From Bacillota bacterium (GTDB taxonomy: Bacteria > Bacillota > Clostridia > Saccharofermentanales > Fastidiosipilaceae), in the NCBI GenBank assembly GCA_030057555.1, contig JASGUU010000056.1, positions 1-38,724 of the forward strand: a stretch of 38,724 bases of DNA. The letters run 5' to 3'. The translations under genes and the position numbers were made by a program. Shown here one piece after another: positions 1-8,080 of this stretch. The number at the start of each line of letters is the position of its first letter. Positions within the stretch are counted from its first letter, which is position 1. Below the pieces are notes generated by a model that searched no databases, had not been told where the DNA came from, and saw only the letters and a list, made by a program, of their open reading frames with translations.

Positions 1-28
1 TGTGTCGCAAATGAAGTTTAGACGAAAT

Positions 29-589
29 TCAAAGGTTCAAAATGCTCTGGCTGAGTGGCTCCAAAAGGCCGAGCAGGTGGCTCCGTTTGCTCCGAGCAGG
101 TGGTTCTAAAACGCCGCGTTTTCCACTCTTCGCTATATCGGCATACGTATCCGAGTACGCATAACGAAGCATAAAGATAACGCGGTTTTCCGCAGTCATG
201 GTTTCCAGGAAATCTTCAATGATACGGGCTAATTCTCGTACTTCGATTTCGTCCTCAACGGTATTCGGCGATGGAAGGCGTTCTTCCATTTCTGACATTG
301 CAATCTCGTATGCACTGCTTCTCTTTGCTGCTTCTCGTTTGTAATAGAGATTCAAAGAGATGTTCCGAACAATTTTGCAAATATAGGCTTGCAGGGGATT
401 CGGCTTCGCCGGAGGGATTGCGTTCCAGGCGCCAAGATATGCGTCATTCACACATTCTTCTGCATCGAAATGATTGCCAAGTATATTGTATGCGAGCTTA
501 TGACACAGTTTGCCATATTTAATATCAAGCTCTTTTATGGCCTGCTCTGAGCGCTCAAAGAACATTTCAATGATTTTTTCGTCATCCAC
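29..589 (-). pseudogene. ECF-type RNA polymerase sigma factor, region 4 truncated
   Basis: The first ~150 of 186 residues read as a clostridial sigma-70 family (ECF-like) factor. Region 2 includes the motif ECVNDAYLGAWNAIPP and the stretch LQAYICKIVRNISLNLYYKRE; region 4 begins with ENRVIFMLRYAYSDTYADIAK. In intact relatives ADIAK is followed by the helix-turn-helix that reads the -35 box (a 'VKVRLxRxRKxL'-like stretch). Here the frame instead runs into low-complexity repeat sequence and ends about where a normal protein would. The start is GTG at 589 behind AAGGAAG. Without region 4 it should not recognise promoters normally, so I call it a broken gene. A sequencing or assembly join at the repeat is the alternative explanation. 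No anti-sigma gene is visible nearby. Confidence 0.75.
30..113. repeat. Degenerate 22-23 bp tandem repeats ending the sigma factor gene
   Basis: Read on the minus strand, three to four imperfect units follow each other, each with a core like GGAGCCACCTGCTCGG followed by a short T- or A-rich joint (AGC AAAC, CC TTTT, AGC ATTTT). The block starts exactly where the sigma factor reading frame stops matching its family and supplies its last ~35 codons. The GGAGCCAC word recurs in the repeats near 7858 and 15841, which suggests a relation between these intergenic elements, but this is only a by-eye comparison. Confidence 0.6.
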
Positions 590-904
590 TGAAAATACTT
601 CCTTTCACCTATATACTACGGTTTCAGGCGAAATCACTACATGATAGCCGGAGATTTTTTGAATTGATCATAGATAGCGGGCATTATATTTGAGAGCAGT
701 TTCCGTTCTCCTAAAAGTGGCGGTGGAACATGGGAATCTAACAGAAGAATACACATGGTCCTGGTACCTTGCCCGTTTGGATAGAGGGCAATGGAAACTT
801 ATGACCTGGGGATATCAGGCTGCTTTGAATTGAAGCTTCAAACATCTGCAGCACGACGGCAAAAGAAAAAACCGCAGTGTAATAGCTTCACTCCACTTGT
901 GTAA
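590..904. other. Gene-free stretch upstream of the sigma factor remnant
   Basis: No reading frame in this AT-richer stretch resembles a protein I recognise. The only useful signal is the AAGGAAG ribosome binding site at about 597-603 on the minus strand for the sigma factor remnant. The rest is probably decayed sequence, like the fragments that follow it. Confidence 0.4.
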
Positions 905-1078
905 TCAGACGATAGATTATCAGATGACGCCGCCGATCAAGCCGCCCTCAATGTAGTTCAGGGCGACGATACCCACCGTTCCGGCTATGTCGTACCCATG
1001 CGGAATGAGCCACACAAACATACGGCGTATTCCGAAGGGAATACCGTAGCACAGCCGCACATGATGTTCTGTTATTTG
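905..1078 (-). pseudogene. C-terminal scrap of a small membrane protein
   Basis: One minus-strand frame reads, before a stop, a hydrophobic tail containing YGIPFGIRRMFVWLIPHG and then IAGTVGIVALNYIEGG followed by LIGGVI. This looks like the end of a multi-pass membrane protein with two helices. There is no start codon with a ribosome binding site and the upstream part is missing, so it is a fragment. I do not recognise the family securely. It lies directly downstream of another fragment in a different frame, so this area is gene debris. Confidence 0.45.
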
Positions 1079-1099
1079 AACAGCATTTCATGAACATCG

Positions 1100-1315
1100 T
1101 CAATTTCCGTCACCGTTCAAGTCACAGAAGTACACACCCCAAATCGGCATACCAGTGTACAGAGTAATTGTTTCCTTGTCGGTGACAGCTTCGAACTTGC
1201 CGTAGTCACGGTGGAATGTGACACCGGGATATTCGTCAAGATTGATTTCACATTCGCCGTCCGTCATGATTTCATCCCCGTTAAAGCCGTCAAACCATTT
1301 TGTTGCTGCCGCAAC
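1100..1315 (-). pseudogene. C-terminal fragment of a BlaR1/M56-type sensor protein
   Basis: The minus strand reads about 70 residues with the order NLDEYPGVTFHRD, KFEAVTDKETITLYTG and MPIWGVYFCDLNGDG, then a stop. This resembles the extracellular C-terminal domain found on some clostridial M56/BlaR1-like membrane peptidases, where GMPIWxVYFCDLTGDG is followed by another ~60 residues. Here the protein stops after GDGN and has no N-terminus, so neither the membrane peptidase half nor the last strands remain. The family assignment rests on memory of the motif and is moderate; that it is a fragment is much surer. Confidence 0.5.
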
Positions 1316-1497
1316 TTCTCAGTCTGGCGAATGAGCGCAATGCCTGCCAGCAACATGTTTCAGCCGTATCATGTGCCATAATCCGAAAAGTCGCTGCCAG
1401 CACCATGAATCGCTGATCTTCATGTGTTCGTTGCGTCACCCATCGAACCCGGCGTGCCAGACCTCCTTCCCCCGACAGGTTACCAGGCCGGGCTTTG

Positions 1498-2370
1498 TCA
1501 GGTAAACAGGAACTTCTTCCACGCAGCCATCTGCTCCGCGGCGAGACGATAGCCGTCGCGGTAGCTCTCCTCCAGTCTGACGCGGTCGGCGGTCGTGCTG
1601 TGGATCTGCATCCGCACAGGACGAACGACAATGGCCCTGCCCCGGGCCTCCAGCCGCTCTATCTCCTCCATCTGCTCGTTGTAGCGTTCCCAGCGCCGGC
1701 GGAGCTTCTCGATCAGCAGAGGCTCGTCCCGGAATTTGCGCTCCAGCAGCCCCTGAATTTTCATCGGCTTTTTCCGATATCCCTTTGCGCGCGTCAGGAC
1801 GATGAAAAACCTGTCAAAGCCGTCGCGCCGGGCGACGTCGAGAGGCACACCCGCCTCGATGCCGCCGTCGATGTAGGTCCTGCCGCGAAACTCTGTCCGC
1901 GGCATCAGCAGAGGGATGGTCGACGAACAGCGCACCATGCGCAGAAGATCATTGACCGTATCGATGTCCCCGCGCTTCCAGTAAACGGTCTCACCGGTCT
2001 CGCAGTCGAACGCGCCGATGCGCAGTTCGGCGGGATTGGCCTGAAAGCGGGCAAAGTCGAGAGGCAGAGGGCCACCGGGCAGCGACGCTGCTCCATAAAG
2101 ATATTCGGCGGCGAAATAGCCTTCTCCCCTGAGCCAGTGGCGCATGCCAATCACGCCCTCCATGTCGGCGAGGTCGACAAAGCTGCGTTTCGCGCGCTCT
2201 CTGTCGCGAGAGAGATAGTTGACCGCGTTGCTCGAGCCGGCGGAGACGGCGCTGACATAGTTGAAAAAGAGTTCGTGCTCGAGCATGGCGTTGATGACAC
2301 CCGCCGAGTGCGCGACGCGCATGCCGCCGCCTTCAAAAACAAGAGCCGTATCAAAAATGTTGTTTTTCAA
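1498..2370 (-). CDS. Patatin-like phospholipase
   Basis: A 290-residue protein of the patatin family (YjjU-like bacterial branch), expected to hydrolyse lipid acyl esters with a Ser-Asp dyad. The glycine-rich oxyanion loop EGGGMR is at residues 13-18. The nucleophile is Ser43 in AVSAG, where Ala replaces the first Gly of the usual GxSxG. The catalytic Asp168 lies in YIDGGIEAG. There is no signal peptide or membrane segment, so it is probably cytoplasmic. The likely start is TTG at 2370, preceded by GAGG with a five-base gap. It lies 68 bp downstream of, and in the same direction as, the nucleotidyltransferase-domain gene, so the two may be cotranscribed. Physiological substrate unknown. Confidence 0.85.
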   Translation of the reverse strand: MKNNIFDTALVFEGGGMRVAHSAGVINAMLEHELFFNYVSAVSAGSSNAVNYLSRDRERAKRSFVDLADMEGVIGMRHWLRGEGYFAAEYLYGAASLPGGPLPLDFARFQANPAELRIGAFDCETGETVYWKRGDIDTVNDLLRMVRCSSTIPLLMPRTEFRGRTYIDGGIEAGVPLDVARRDGFDRFFIVLTRAKGYRKKPMKIQGLLERKFRDEPLLIEKLRRRWERYNEQMEEIERLEARGRAIVVRPVRMQIHSTTADRVRLEESYRDGYRLAAEQMAAWKKFLFT

Positions 2371-2438
2371 AAGCGCCTCGTTTCTGCTTCAGCCAGTTGA
2401 TTTGAGTGAGCCGTACCTGCAGCACGGGAACGTGCCGG

Positions 2439-3512
2439 TCAGACAGAGCCCTGTTCCGTCTCAAAATCTGCCCAGCTGTCATATTCTTTGATCGTACCAC
2501 CATGCGTCACGATAAAACGCCGCAGATCCGCCTCGATCTGCTCCGCCCTGTCCGCCAGACGATCGAGCGCCTCGTAGTGAAAACCCTCCAGCAGCCCATA
2601 GGCGGGAGCACCGAGCGCAGTCGCTTCGTCCAGCACATCCTGCAGACAGACAGCACTGAGAAAAGCCAGAATGTGATTACGAGCGGCACAGCTGCGCCGG
2701 ACCTTGATAAAGGTCGATGATATCTCCTCATAGAGGCCGGCGAGAGCGGCCGCGTTGACATCTCCCACATTGGAGCCTTTGCTCTCTGCCGCTTCCTGCA
2801 CGGTGCAGGAGAGCCCGAGATGGATGCGGACCTCCTCGAGCAGACGGGCAGCCGTCTGGGCCGCTGCCTCGGGGCCCGCGGCCTCCACCACGGCGCGGTA
2901 GCCGTCCGGAATCGCCGGGGGCAGACCGGGGATGCGACCGAGATCCTCGTACTGCCGCTTCAGCCCCGAGTGGAAGTAGCCCTGATGGCTGACCGCCACA
3001 GCCTCCGCCAGGATCATGATAACGAGACCGACCCGCCTCCATATTTCAGCAGCAGGCATGCCTGGACCCAGCCCGGCCGCGACCCTGGCCGCTTCCTGCC
3101 ACATGTTCCGGGCAGCCTGCTGCACCAGGTCTGTGTCGGCGAGGGAGTCGTTCAGGGTCTGCCGCAGAGAGCGAAAGCGTTCTGCTGCGGCATCATCCCG
3201 GGCGTACAGCACCCGGGCATCACCGACCAGCGGCTGCATGATGCCCTGCAGCCGGGCGATCGCTTCGAGGTTCTCCCAGGACCGGGGATAGATGTCGTAG
3301 CCGACGCCGGCGAGGATGAAGGTTCGGGAGAAGTCATGACCACGCGGGGTTCGCGGGACGAAATAACAGTCCACATCCGACTGCGGGTTCGCCGTGCCGT
3401 CGAGATAGGATCCGTAAATAATGACGAGGTCGATGTCGTCGCGGTACTCGCACGCGACGGTCTCCCGAATCCACTCGACCAGCCGGTCGTTGATGGTCTG
3501 GCGTTCGTTCAT
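2439..3512 (-). CDS. Nucleotidyltransferase-domain protein
   Basis: A 357-residue soluble protein. Near the N-terminus it carries the polymerase-beta-type nucleotidyltransferase signature: IIYGSYLDGTANPQSDVDCY at about residues 30-49, with the GS motif and a DxD metal-binding pair. The remaining ~300 residues are alpha-helical and resemble the substrate-binding parts of aminoglycoside adenylyltransferase-like or minimal nucleotidyltransferase proteins, but I cannot name the substrate. The start is ATG at 3512 behind GGGAGAGAAGC. It is divergent from the ROK-SIS operon across a 102-bp gap that must hold both promoters, and it is followed by the patatin gene. An antibiotic-modifying or nucleotidylating toxin-like role is possible but not shown. 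Confidence 0.7.
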   Translation of the reverse strand: MNERQTINDRLVEWIRETVACEYRDDIDLVIIYGSYLDGTANPQSDVDCYFVPRTPRGHDFSRTFILAGVGYDIYPRSWENLEAIARLQGIMQPLVGDARVLYARDDAAAERFRSLRQTLNDSLADTDLVQQAARNMWQEAARVAAGLGPGMPAAEIWRRVGLVIMILAEAVAVSHQGYFHSGLKRQYEDLGRIPGLPPAIPDGYRAVVEAAGPEAAAQTAARLLEEVRIHLGLSCTVQEAAESKGSNVGDVNAAALAGLYEEISSTFIKVRRSCAARNHILAFLSAVCLQDVLDEATALGAPAYGLLEGFHYEALDRLADRAEQIEADLRRFIVTHGGTIKEYDSWADFETEQGSV

Positions 3513-3614
3513 GCTTCTCTCCCTCCCGTTCCCGCGGCAGCGCCCGCCGCTTCAGGCTGCATTCTATCCCTGTTCTTCCCTCCGGGCCGGGCGGCGATGC
3601 TAAACTGAGGCAAC

Positions 3615-5270
3615 TTGTCTGACGAAGCGAGGTACATGCCCATGCCCGAACGCCTGATCCTGGGACTGGACATCGGCGGCACGAAAACGGCTGTCTCTCT
3701 CTCGGCCTGCGACCGCTACCGCGAGCCGCGGGTCCAAATTCTCGGCCGGACGCCCTTTGCCACCGAGCCCAAGGCCGGCTTCACCGCCGCCTGGAAACGA
3801 ATCACGGCCGCGGCGGAGGAGCTGCTCGCCGCGCAGGGCTGCCGCCGTGGCGGACGCTGGCCGGAGGCGGTCGGCATCGCCTGCGGCGGTCCGCTCAATT
3901 CCGCGGAGGGCGTCATCCTCAATCCGCCCCACCTCCCCGGCTGGGTCGACATCCCGCTGGTGCGGCTGGCTGAAGAGGCCTTCGGTATCCCGGCCTTCCT
4001 CGAGAATGACGCCAAGGCCGGCGCCCTCGTCGAATGGAAGCTCGGCGCCGGTGTCGGCTGCCGCTCGCTGATCTTTGCCACGATGGGCACGGGCTTTGGC
4101 TCAGGGCTCATTCTGGATGGCCGCCTGCTGCAGGGGCCGACCTTCACGGCCGGCGAAATCGGCCATGTCCGTCTCCACGATGACGGCCCCACAGGCTTCG
4201 GGAAGGCCGGCTCGGTCGAGGGTTTCATCTCCGGCTCCGGCATCGCGAAACTGCGTGCCCTCCGTGAAATCGAGTGGCAGGAAGCGGGCGATCCGCCTGC
4301 CTGGCTGGCCGCAGGCGAAGCCCCCGATGCCGGCCGCCTCGCCGCCCTGGCCCGGACCGGCGACCCCCACGCCCGCCGCCTCTACAGCGAAGTCGGCCGG
4401 CACCTCGGCCAGTGCCTCGCGAACCTCATCGACCTCCTGAACCCCGAGTGCATCGTCCTCGGCAGCATCTTCGTCCGTGCCGAAGACCTGCTGCGCCCCT
4501 CCATGGAGGCCGCCATCGCCGCCGAAGCCCTGCCCGCAGCCCGCGCCGCCTGCCGCATCGTCCCCGCCGCCAGCGGCGAGGCGATCGGCGACCTCGCCGC
4601 CTGCCTGACCGCGGCCACCGCCCTCGGCATCGAGCTCGCCCCCCTGCCGGCTGCGGACGAGGCCCCGGTTCTGGCCCATCTCGACCGCCTCACGGCACGC
4701 CACCCCGCCCTCGTCCCCTGCCGTAGCGACATCCTCGCCGTCTACCGCACGGTTCTGGATACGTACCTCGGTGGCGGGAAGCTGCTTACGGCCGGCAACG
4801 GCGGCTCGGCAGCCGACGCCGAACACATCGTCGGCGAGCTGATGAAGTCCTTTTGCCTCCCGCGCCCGGTCGCCGGCGAGGAGAAACTTCAGGGGGCCCT
4901 GCCGGCCCTCTCGCTGACCGGCCATCCGGCTCTGGCCACTGCCTGGCAGAATGATGTAGACGGAGAATGGACCTTTGCACAGATGGTGCATGGTCTGGGC
5001 AAAGCCGGCGACAGCCTCCTGCTGCTGTCCACCTCCGGCAATTCCGGGAACCTCGTCCAGGCCGCCCGCACGGCGCGGCGCCGCGGCATCCGCGTGCTCG
5101 GGCTGCTGGGCCAGGGCGGCGGCCGTCTCGCCCCGCTCTCTGACGCCGCCATCATCGCCCCCGGCACCAACACGGACGAGATCCAGGAATATCACCTGCC
5201 CGTCTACCACTGTCTCTGCGCGATGCTGGAGACCAGGATTTTCGACTCCAAAGTGCAGGCCGGGCCGTGA
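3615..5270 (+). CDS. ROK-family sugar kinase fused to a GmhA-type SIS isomerase domain
   Basis: A 551-residue two-domain protein. The first ~330 residues are a ROK kinase: phosphate loop LGLDIGGTKT near residue 15, LENDAKAGALVEW with the catalytic Asp, and GTGFGSGL. The zinc site normally formed by CGCGxxGC is gone (GFGKAGSVE), although the preceding GH remains. From about residue 340 to the end it is a sugar-isomerase (SIS) domain most like phosphoheptose isomerase GmhA, with GNGGSAADAEHI, LSTSGNSGN and TDEIQEYH. The combination suggests a phosphosugar is both made and isomerised by one polypeptide in the cytoplasm. The start may be TTG 3615, but ATG 3642 has a better GAGG spacing (9 bases) and begins MPERLILGLDIGG. 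The next gene overlaps its stop by four bases. Confidence 0.88.
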   Translation: MSDEARYMPMPERLILGLDIGGTKTAVSLSACDRYREPRVQILGRTPFATEPKAGFTAAWKRITAAAEELLAAQGCRRGGRWPEAVGIACGGPLNSAEGVILNPPHLPGWVDIPLVRLAEEAFGIPAFLENDAKAGALVEWKLGAGVGCRSLIFATMGTGFGSGLILDGRLLQGPTFTAGEIGHVRLHDDGPTGFGKAGSVEGFISGSGIAKLRALREIEWQEAGDPPAWLAAGEAPDAGRLAALARTGDPHARRLYSEVGRHLGQCLANLIDLLNPECIVLGSIFVRAEDLLRPSMEAAIAAEALPAARAACRIVPAASGEAIGDLAACLTAATALGIELAPLPAADEAPVLAHLDRLTARHPALVPCRSDILAVYRTVLDTYLGGGKLLTAGNGGSAADAEHIVGELMKSFCLPRPVAGEEKLQGALPALSLTGHPALATAWQNDVDGEWTFAQMVHGLGKAGDSLLLLSTSGNSGNLVQAARTARRRGIRVLGLLGQGGGRLAPLSDAAIIAPGTNTDEIQEYHLPVYHCLCAMLETRIFDSKVQAGP

Positions 5271-6610
5271 CGCGCCGCATTCTCTTCGTCGTCCCCGCCA
5301 TCGGGAAGAAGCCCGGAGAGCGCTACATCGCCACCTGGAAGATGGAGCCGCTCGCCATCGCCGTGCTGGCTGCGTTGACGCGGGCGCACGGGGGCTGGGA
5401 GGCCGCCCTCGCCGATGACCGCCTCGAGCTCGTGCCCGAGGCTCCCGATGTCGACCTCGTCGCCATCGCGGTCGAGACCTATACCGCGAAGCGCAGCTAC
5501 CAGCTGGCCGACCGCTTCCGCGCCCGGGGGCTGCCGGTCGTCCTCGGGGGCTATCACCCGACCCTGCTGCCGGACGAGGCCGCCCTGCACGCCGACGCCC
5601 TCGTCATCGGGAATGCCGAGGCGGTCTGGAGCCGTCTGCTGGACGATGCCGCCCGCGGCTGTCTCGCCCCCCGCTATGAGGGCGGGAGCGGCGTACTACC
5701 GGTCAGGCCTGACCGCAGCATCTATGCCGGCAAGCGCTATGTGCCCGTCGGCCTCGAGGAAACCGGGCGCGGCTGCCCGCATCACTGTGACTTCTGCGCC
5801 ATCGCCTCCTACTACGGCTCGCACTACCACCCCCGTCCGGTCGAGGATGTCATCCGCGACCTCCATGACTCGGGACGGCGCCTGCACTTTCTGGTCGACG
5901 ACAATCTGGTGGCGAACCGACGCTACCTCGGAGAGCTGCTGGGGGCTTTGCGTAAAGAGAAGTTCAAGTGGGCCGGACAGGGAACGCTCTCGATGGCCCG
6001 CGATCCGGAGCTGCTCGCGGCCCTGCGGGCGGCCGGCTGCGAGTTCATCCTGATCGGCTTCGAGAGTCTCGAGAGCGAGAATCTGCGCCAGATGAAGAAG
6101 GAGGTCAACCTCCTGCCCGACGAGCGCGACCAGTTGGTGCGGCATATTCATGAGGCGGGGCTCGGGATCTATGCGACCTTTGTCTTCGGCTATGACCACG
6201 ACGACGAGGCGAGTGTCGCCCGCACCCTCGACTTCGCCCGCCGCCACCGCTTCTACACCGCCGCCTTCAACCACCTGCTGCCCTGGCCGGGAACGCCGCT
6301 ATACCAGCGCCTCGAGGCCGAAGGGCGGCTGCGCTACGAGCGCTGGTGGCTGGCAGACGACTACCGCTACGGCGATTTCGCCTTCGAGCCGAAACGAATC
6401 TCAGCGGAAAAGCTCAGCGCACTCTGCCTCGAGGCCAGGCGGGCCTTCGGGCGGCCGGGGATCTTCTGGCAGCGGGCCTGGGCGGCGCTCCGGCGCGGCA
6501 CGCCGGGGCTCTGGTATCTCTTCTGGGCCATGAACCTCAATATCGGCGGTGAGGTGACGCAGAAGTACGCGATCCCGCTGGGTGTGAATCTCGACGAGCT
6601 GCCGAAATGA
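5267..6610 (+). CDS. B12-binding-like radical SAM protein
   Basis: A 447-residue protein. Residues 1-130 have the Rossmann-like layout of cobalamin-binding domains (RILFVVPAIG..., LVAIAVETYTAKR, VVLGGYHPTLLPDEA, ADALVIGNAE), but no DxHxxG cobalamin ligand is visible. The radical SAM cluster motif is Cys170, Cys174 and Cys177 in GRGCPHHCDFC. After the radical SAM barrel (LVDDNLVANRRYL, FILIGFESLESENL, YATFVFGYDHDD), a ~100-residue tail contains FNHLLPWPGTPLYQRLE. It should cleave S-adenosylmethionine to make a radical for modifying an unknown substrate. The GTG start overlaps the ROK-SIS stop (GTGA), so the two are translationally coupled. The next gene starts immediately after its stop. Confidence 0.88.
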   Translation: MTRRILFVVPAIGKKPGERYIATWKMEPLAIAVLAALTRAHGGWEAALADDRLELVPEAPDVDLVAIAVETYTAKRSYQLADRFRARGLPVVLGGYHPTLLPDEAALHADALVIGNAEAVWSRLLDDAARGCLAPRYEGGSGVLPVRPDRSIYAGKRYVPVGLEETGRGCPHHCDFCAIASYYGSHYHPRPVEDVIRDLHDSGRRLHFLVDDNLVANRRYLGELLGALRKEKFKWAGQGTLSMARDPELLAALRAAGCEFILIGFESLESENLRQMKKEVNLLPDERDQLVRHIHEAGLGIYATFVFGYDHDDEASVARTLDFARRHRFYTAAFNHLLPWPGTPLYQRLEAEGRLRYERWWLADDYRYGDFAFEPKRISAEKLSALCLEARRAFGRPGIFWQRAWAALRRGTPGLWYLFWAMNLNIGGEVTQKYAIPLGVNLDELPK

Positions 6611-7732
6611 GTGTGGATGATGATTGATGCAAAGCGCTTCGACCAGGACCGCTTTACCGTCCGTGTTCTCGATGAAACGGCGGACGGGCGCGCCCTCGCC
6701 CCGCTCTTTCATGCCGAGGCCTTCCCGGGCCAGATCGAGCTCGCCTATCTGCGCGACCCCGACCCCATCCGCTCCTGGGCGGCGGAGGGCGTGGCGCTGC
6801 GGGTCTTCGTGCTGTCGGAGACGGCGAGCCCCGAACATGTGCTCGGCTGCGGCACCTGCGTCGTGCGCGAGGTCTGGGTCGGGGGCGAGCGGCGGCGGGT
6901 CGGCTATCTCGCCGGCCTGAAGCTGCTGCCGGAGTGGCGCGGCAGGATCCGCTTCATCGCCGCCCTCTACCGCTGGATGATCGAGACGACCCGCCCTCTG
7001 GTCGACCTCTGGTACACCACAATCCTGAGCGAGAACGAGGCGGCCCTGCGCCTCCTCGCCCGCCCGCGCCCGAGCATCCCGCTCTATGTGCACCAGGGGC
7101 GCTACCGTGTCCACCTGCTGCCGGCCGGGGCAGGGCGCCGCCTGCTGCCGGGGCGGCGGTCGGAGCTGCCTGCCGGCTGGACGCTCGTCACGAGGAACGA
7201 AGCCTGTGTTGCCGCGGCCGCCCTGGCCGCCGGGCGCGACCTCGCCGATGTCGCGTTCCCGCCCGGGGGGCTCTTCGCGCTCATGGATGCCCCGGGGAGG
7301 CCCGCCGCCTGTCTCCATGTCGTCGACCAGCGCGCCCTCAAGCAGTACCGGGTTCTGCGCTACAACGGCGCGGCGGCCTGGCTGCAGAATGTACCCGCAC
7401 CGCTTATGCGCGGCCTCGGACTGCCGCCCTTCCCTGAGCCTGGCAGCACCGTGCCCCTGCTCAGCGGCGCCCTTCTTCTGGACCGAAACACTGTGCTGCA
7501 CGCAGATGTCGCGAATGCCATCCTCACCCGGCTGCTCGAGGCGGCCTCCAACTTCGCCGCCGGCTGCGGCGCCACCATGCTGGGCATCGGCGCAATGGAG
7601 GATTCGCCCGAAGACCGCCTCCTCGCCGGCCGCCGTGGCATCCGCTATACGAGCGAGCTCTTCCTCGTCGACCCGGAGCGCGACGCCGGCCGCCTGCTCC
7701 AGGATCCATGGCTCCACGTCGCCTGGCTCTAG
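6611..7732 (+). CDS. GNAT-like acyltransferase domain protein
   Basis: A 373-residue protein that starts one base after the radical SAM stop (GTG at 6611; ATG 6617 and 6620 are alternatives). The first ~160 residues resemble a GCN5-related acetyltransferase: YLAGLKLLPEWRGR is the core strand plus acyl-CoA loop, followed by FIAALYRWM and LSENEAALRLLARP. The C-terminal ~200 residues also look like a degenerate acetyltransferase fold (YTSELFLVDPE near the end) and may be a second GNAT-like half. Its place in the operon suggests it acylates the product made by the ROK-SIS and radical SAM proteins. That link is inference from gene order. No terminator is evident after it; repeat elements begin within 25 bases. 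Confidence 0.7.
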   Translation: MWMMIDAKRFDQDRFTVRVLDETADGRALAPLFHAEAFPGQIELAYLRDPDPIRSWAAEGVALRVFVLSETASPEHVLGCGTCVVREVWVGGERRRVGYLAGLKLLPEWRGRIRFIAALYRWMIETTRPLVDLWYTTILSENEAALRLLARPRPSIPLYVHQGRYRVHLLPAGAGRRLLPGRRSELPAGWTLVTRNEACVAAAALAAGRDLADVAFPPGGLFALMDAPGRPAACLHVVDQRALKQYRVLRYNGAAAWLQNVPAPLMRGLGLPPFPEPGSTVPLLSGALLLDRNTVLHADVANAILTRLLEAASNFAAGCGATMLGIGAMEDSPEDRLLAGRRGIRYTSELFLVDPERDAGRLLQDPWLHVAWL

Positions 7733-7754
7733 CATGGCTCTCCGGGCTGGCACA

Positions 7755-7890
7755 TGTTCCTGTCACAACTCGCATTTTTGACATTTCCGGAGCCGCGTTT
7801 GCCAACTTTTCTAGTTGTGGCACTTGTTCCTGCCACAACCCGCATTTTTGACATTTCCGGAGCCACAGTACCCAGATCGAAAAATGCCAC
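7755..7890. repeat. Two 40-bp direct repeats spaced 70 bp, with hairpin
   Basis: Positions 7755-7794 and 7825-7864 are identical except for two bases and share the core GCATTTTTGACATTTCCGG. Between them lies a hairpin-capable stretch TGCCAACTTTTCTAGTTGTGGCA. The core closely matches the core of the 60-bp array at 15.5 kb (CATTTTTGACCACTTTCCGG), so both probably belong to one repeat family. The 7733-8080 gap between the end of the GNAT gene and the end of gatB holds nothing else I can identify. Confidence 0.75.
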
Positions 7891-8080
7891 TTCACCGGGC
7901 CCAGGCAGATCTCCAGGAAGCGGGCGGCATAAGCACTGCTTGAATGACGACCCGGCAGACCATTAGGGATTCAGGTTTTCATCACATTGCCGAGCTTCGC
8001 CATGCTGGAGCGGCCATGTTTGCGCGCAACCGGAAAAGGGCAGCACTGGACTGCAGGCTATATGTGTTTCTGTTAACAAC

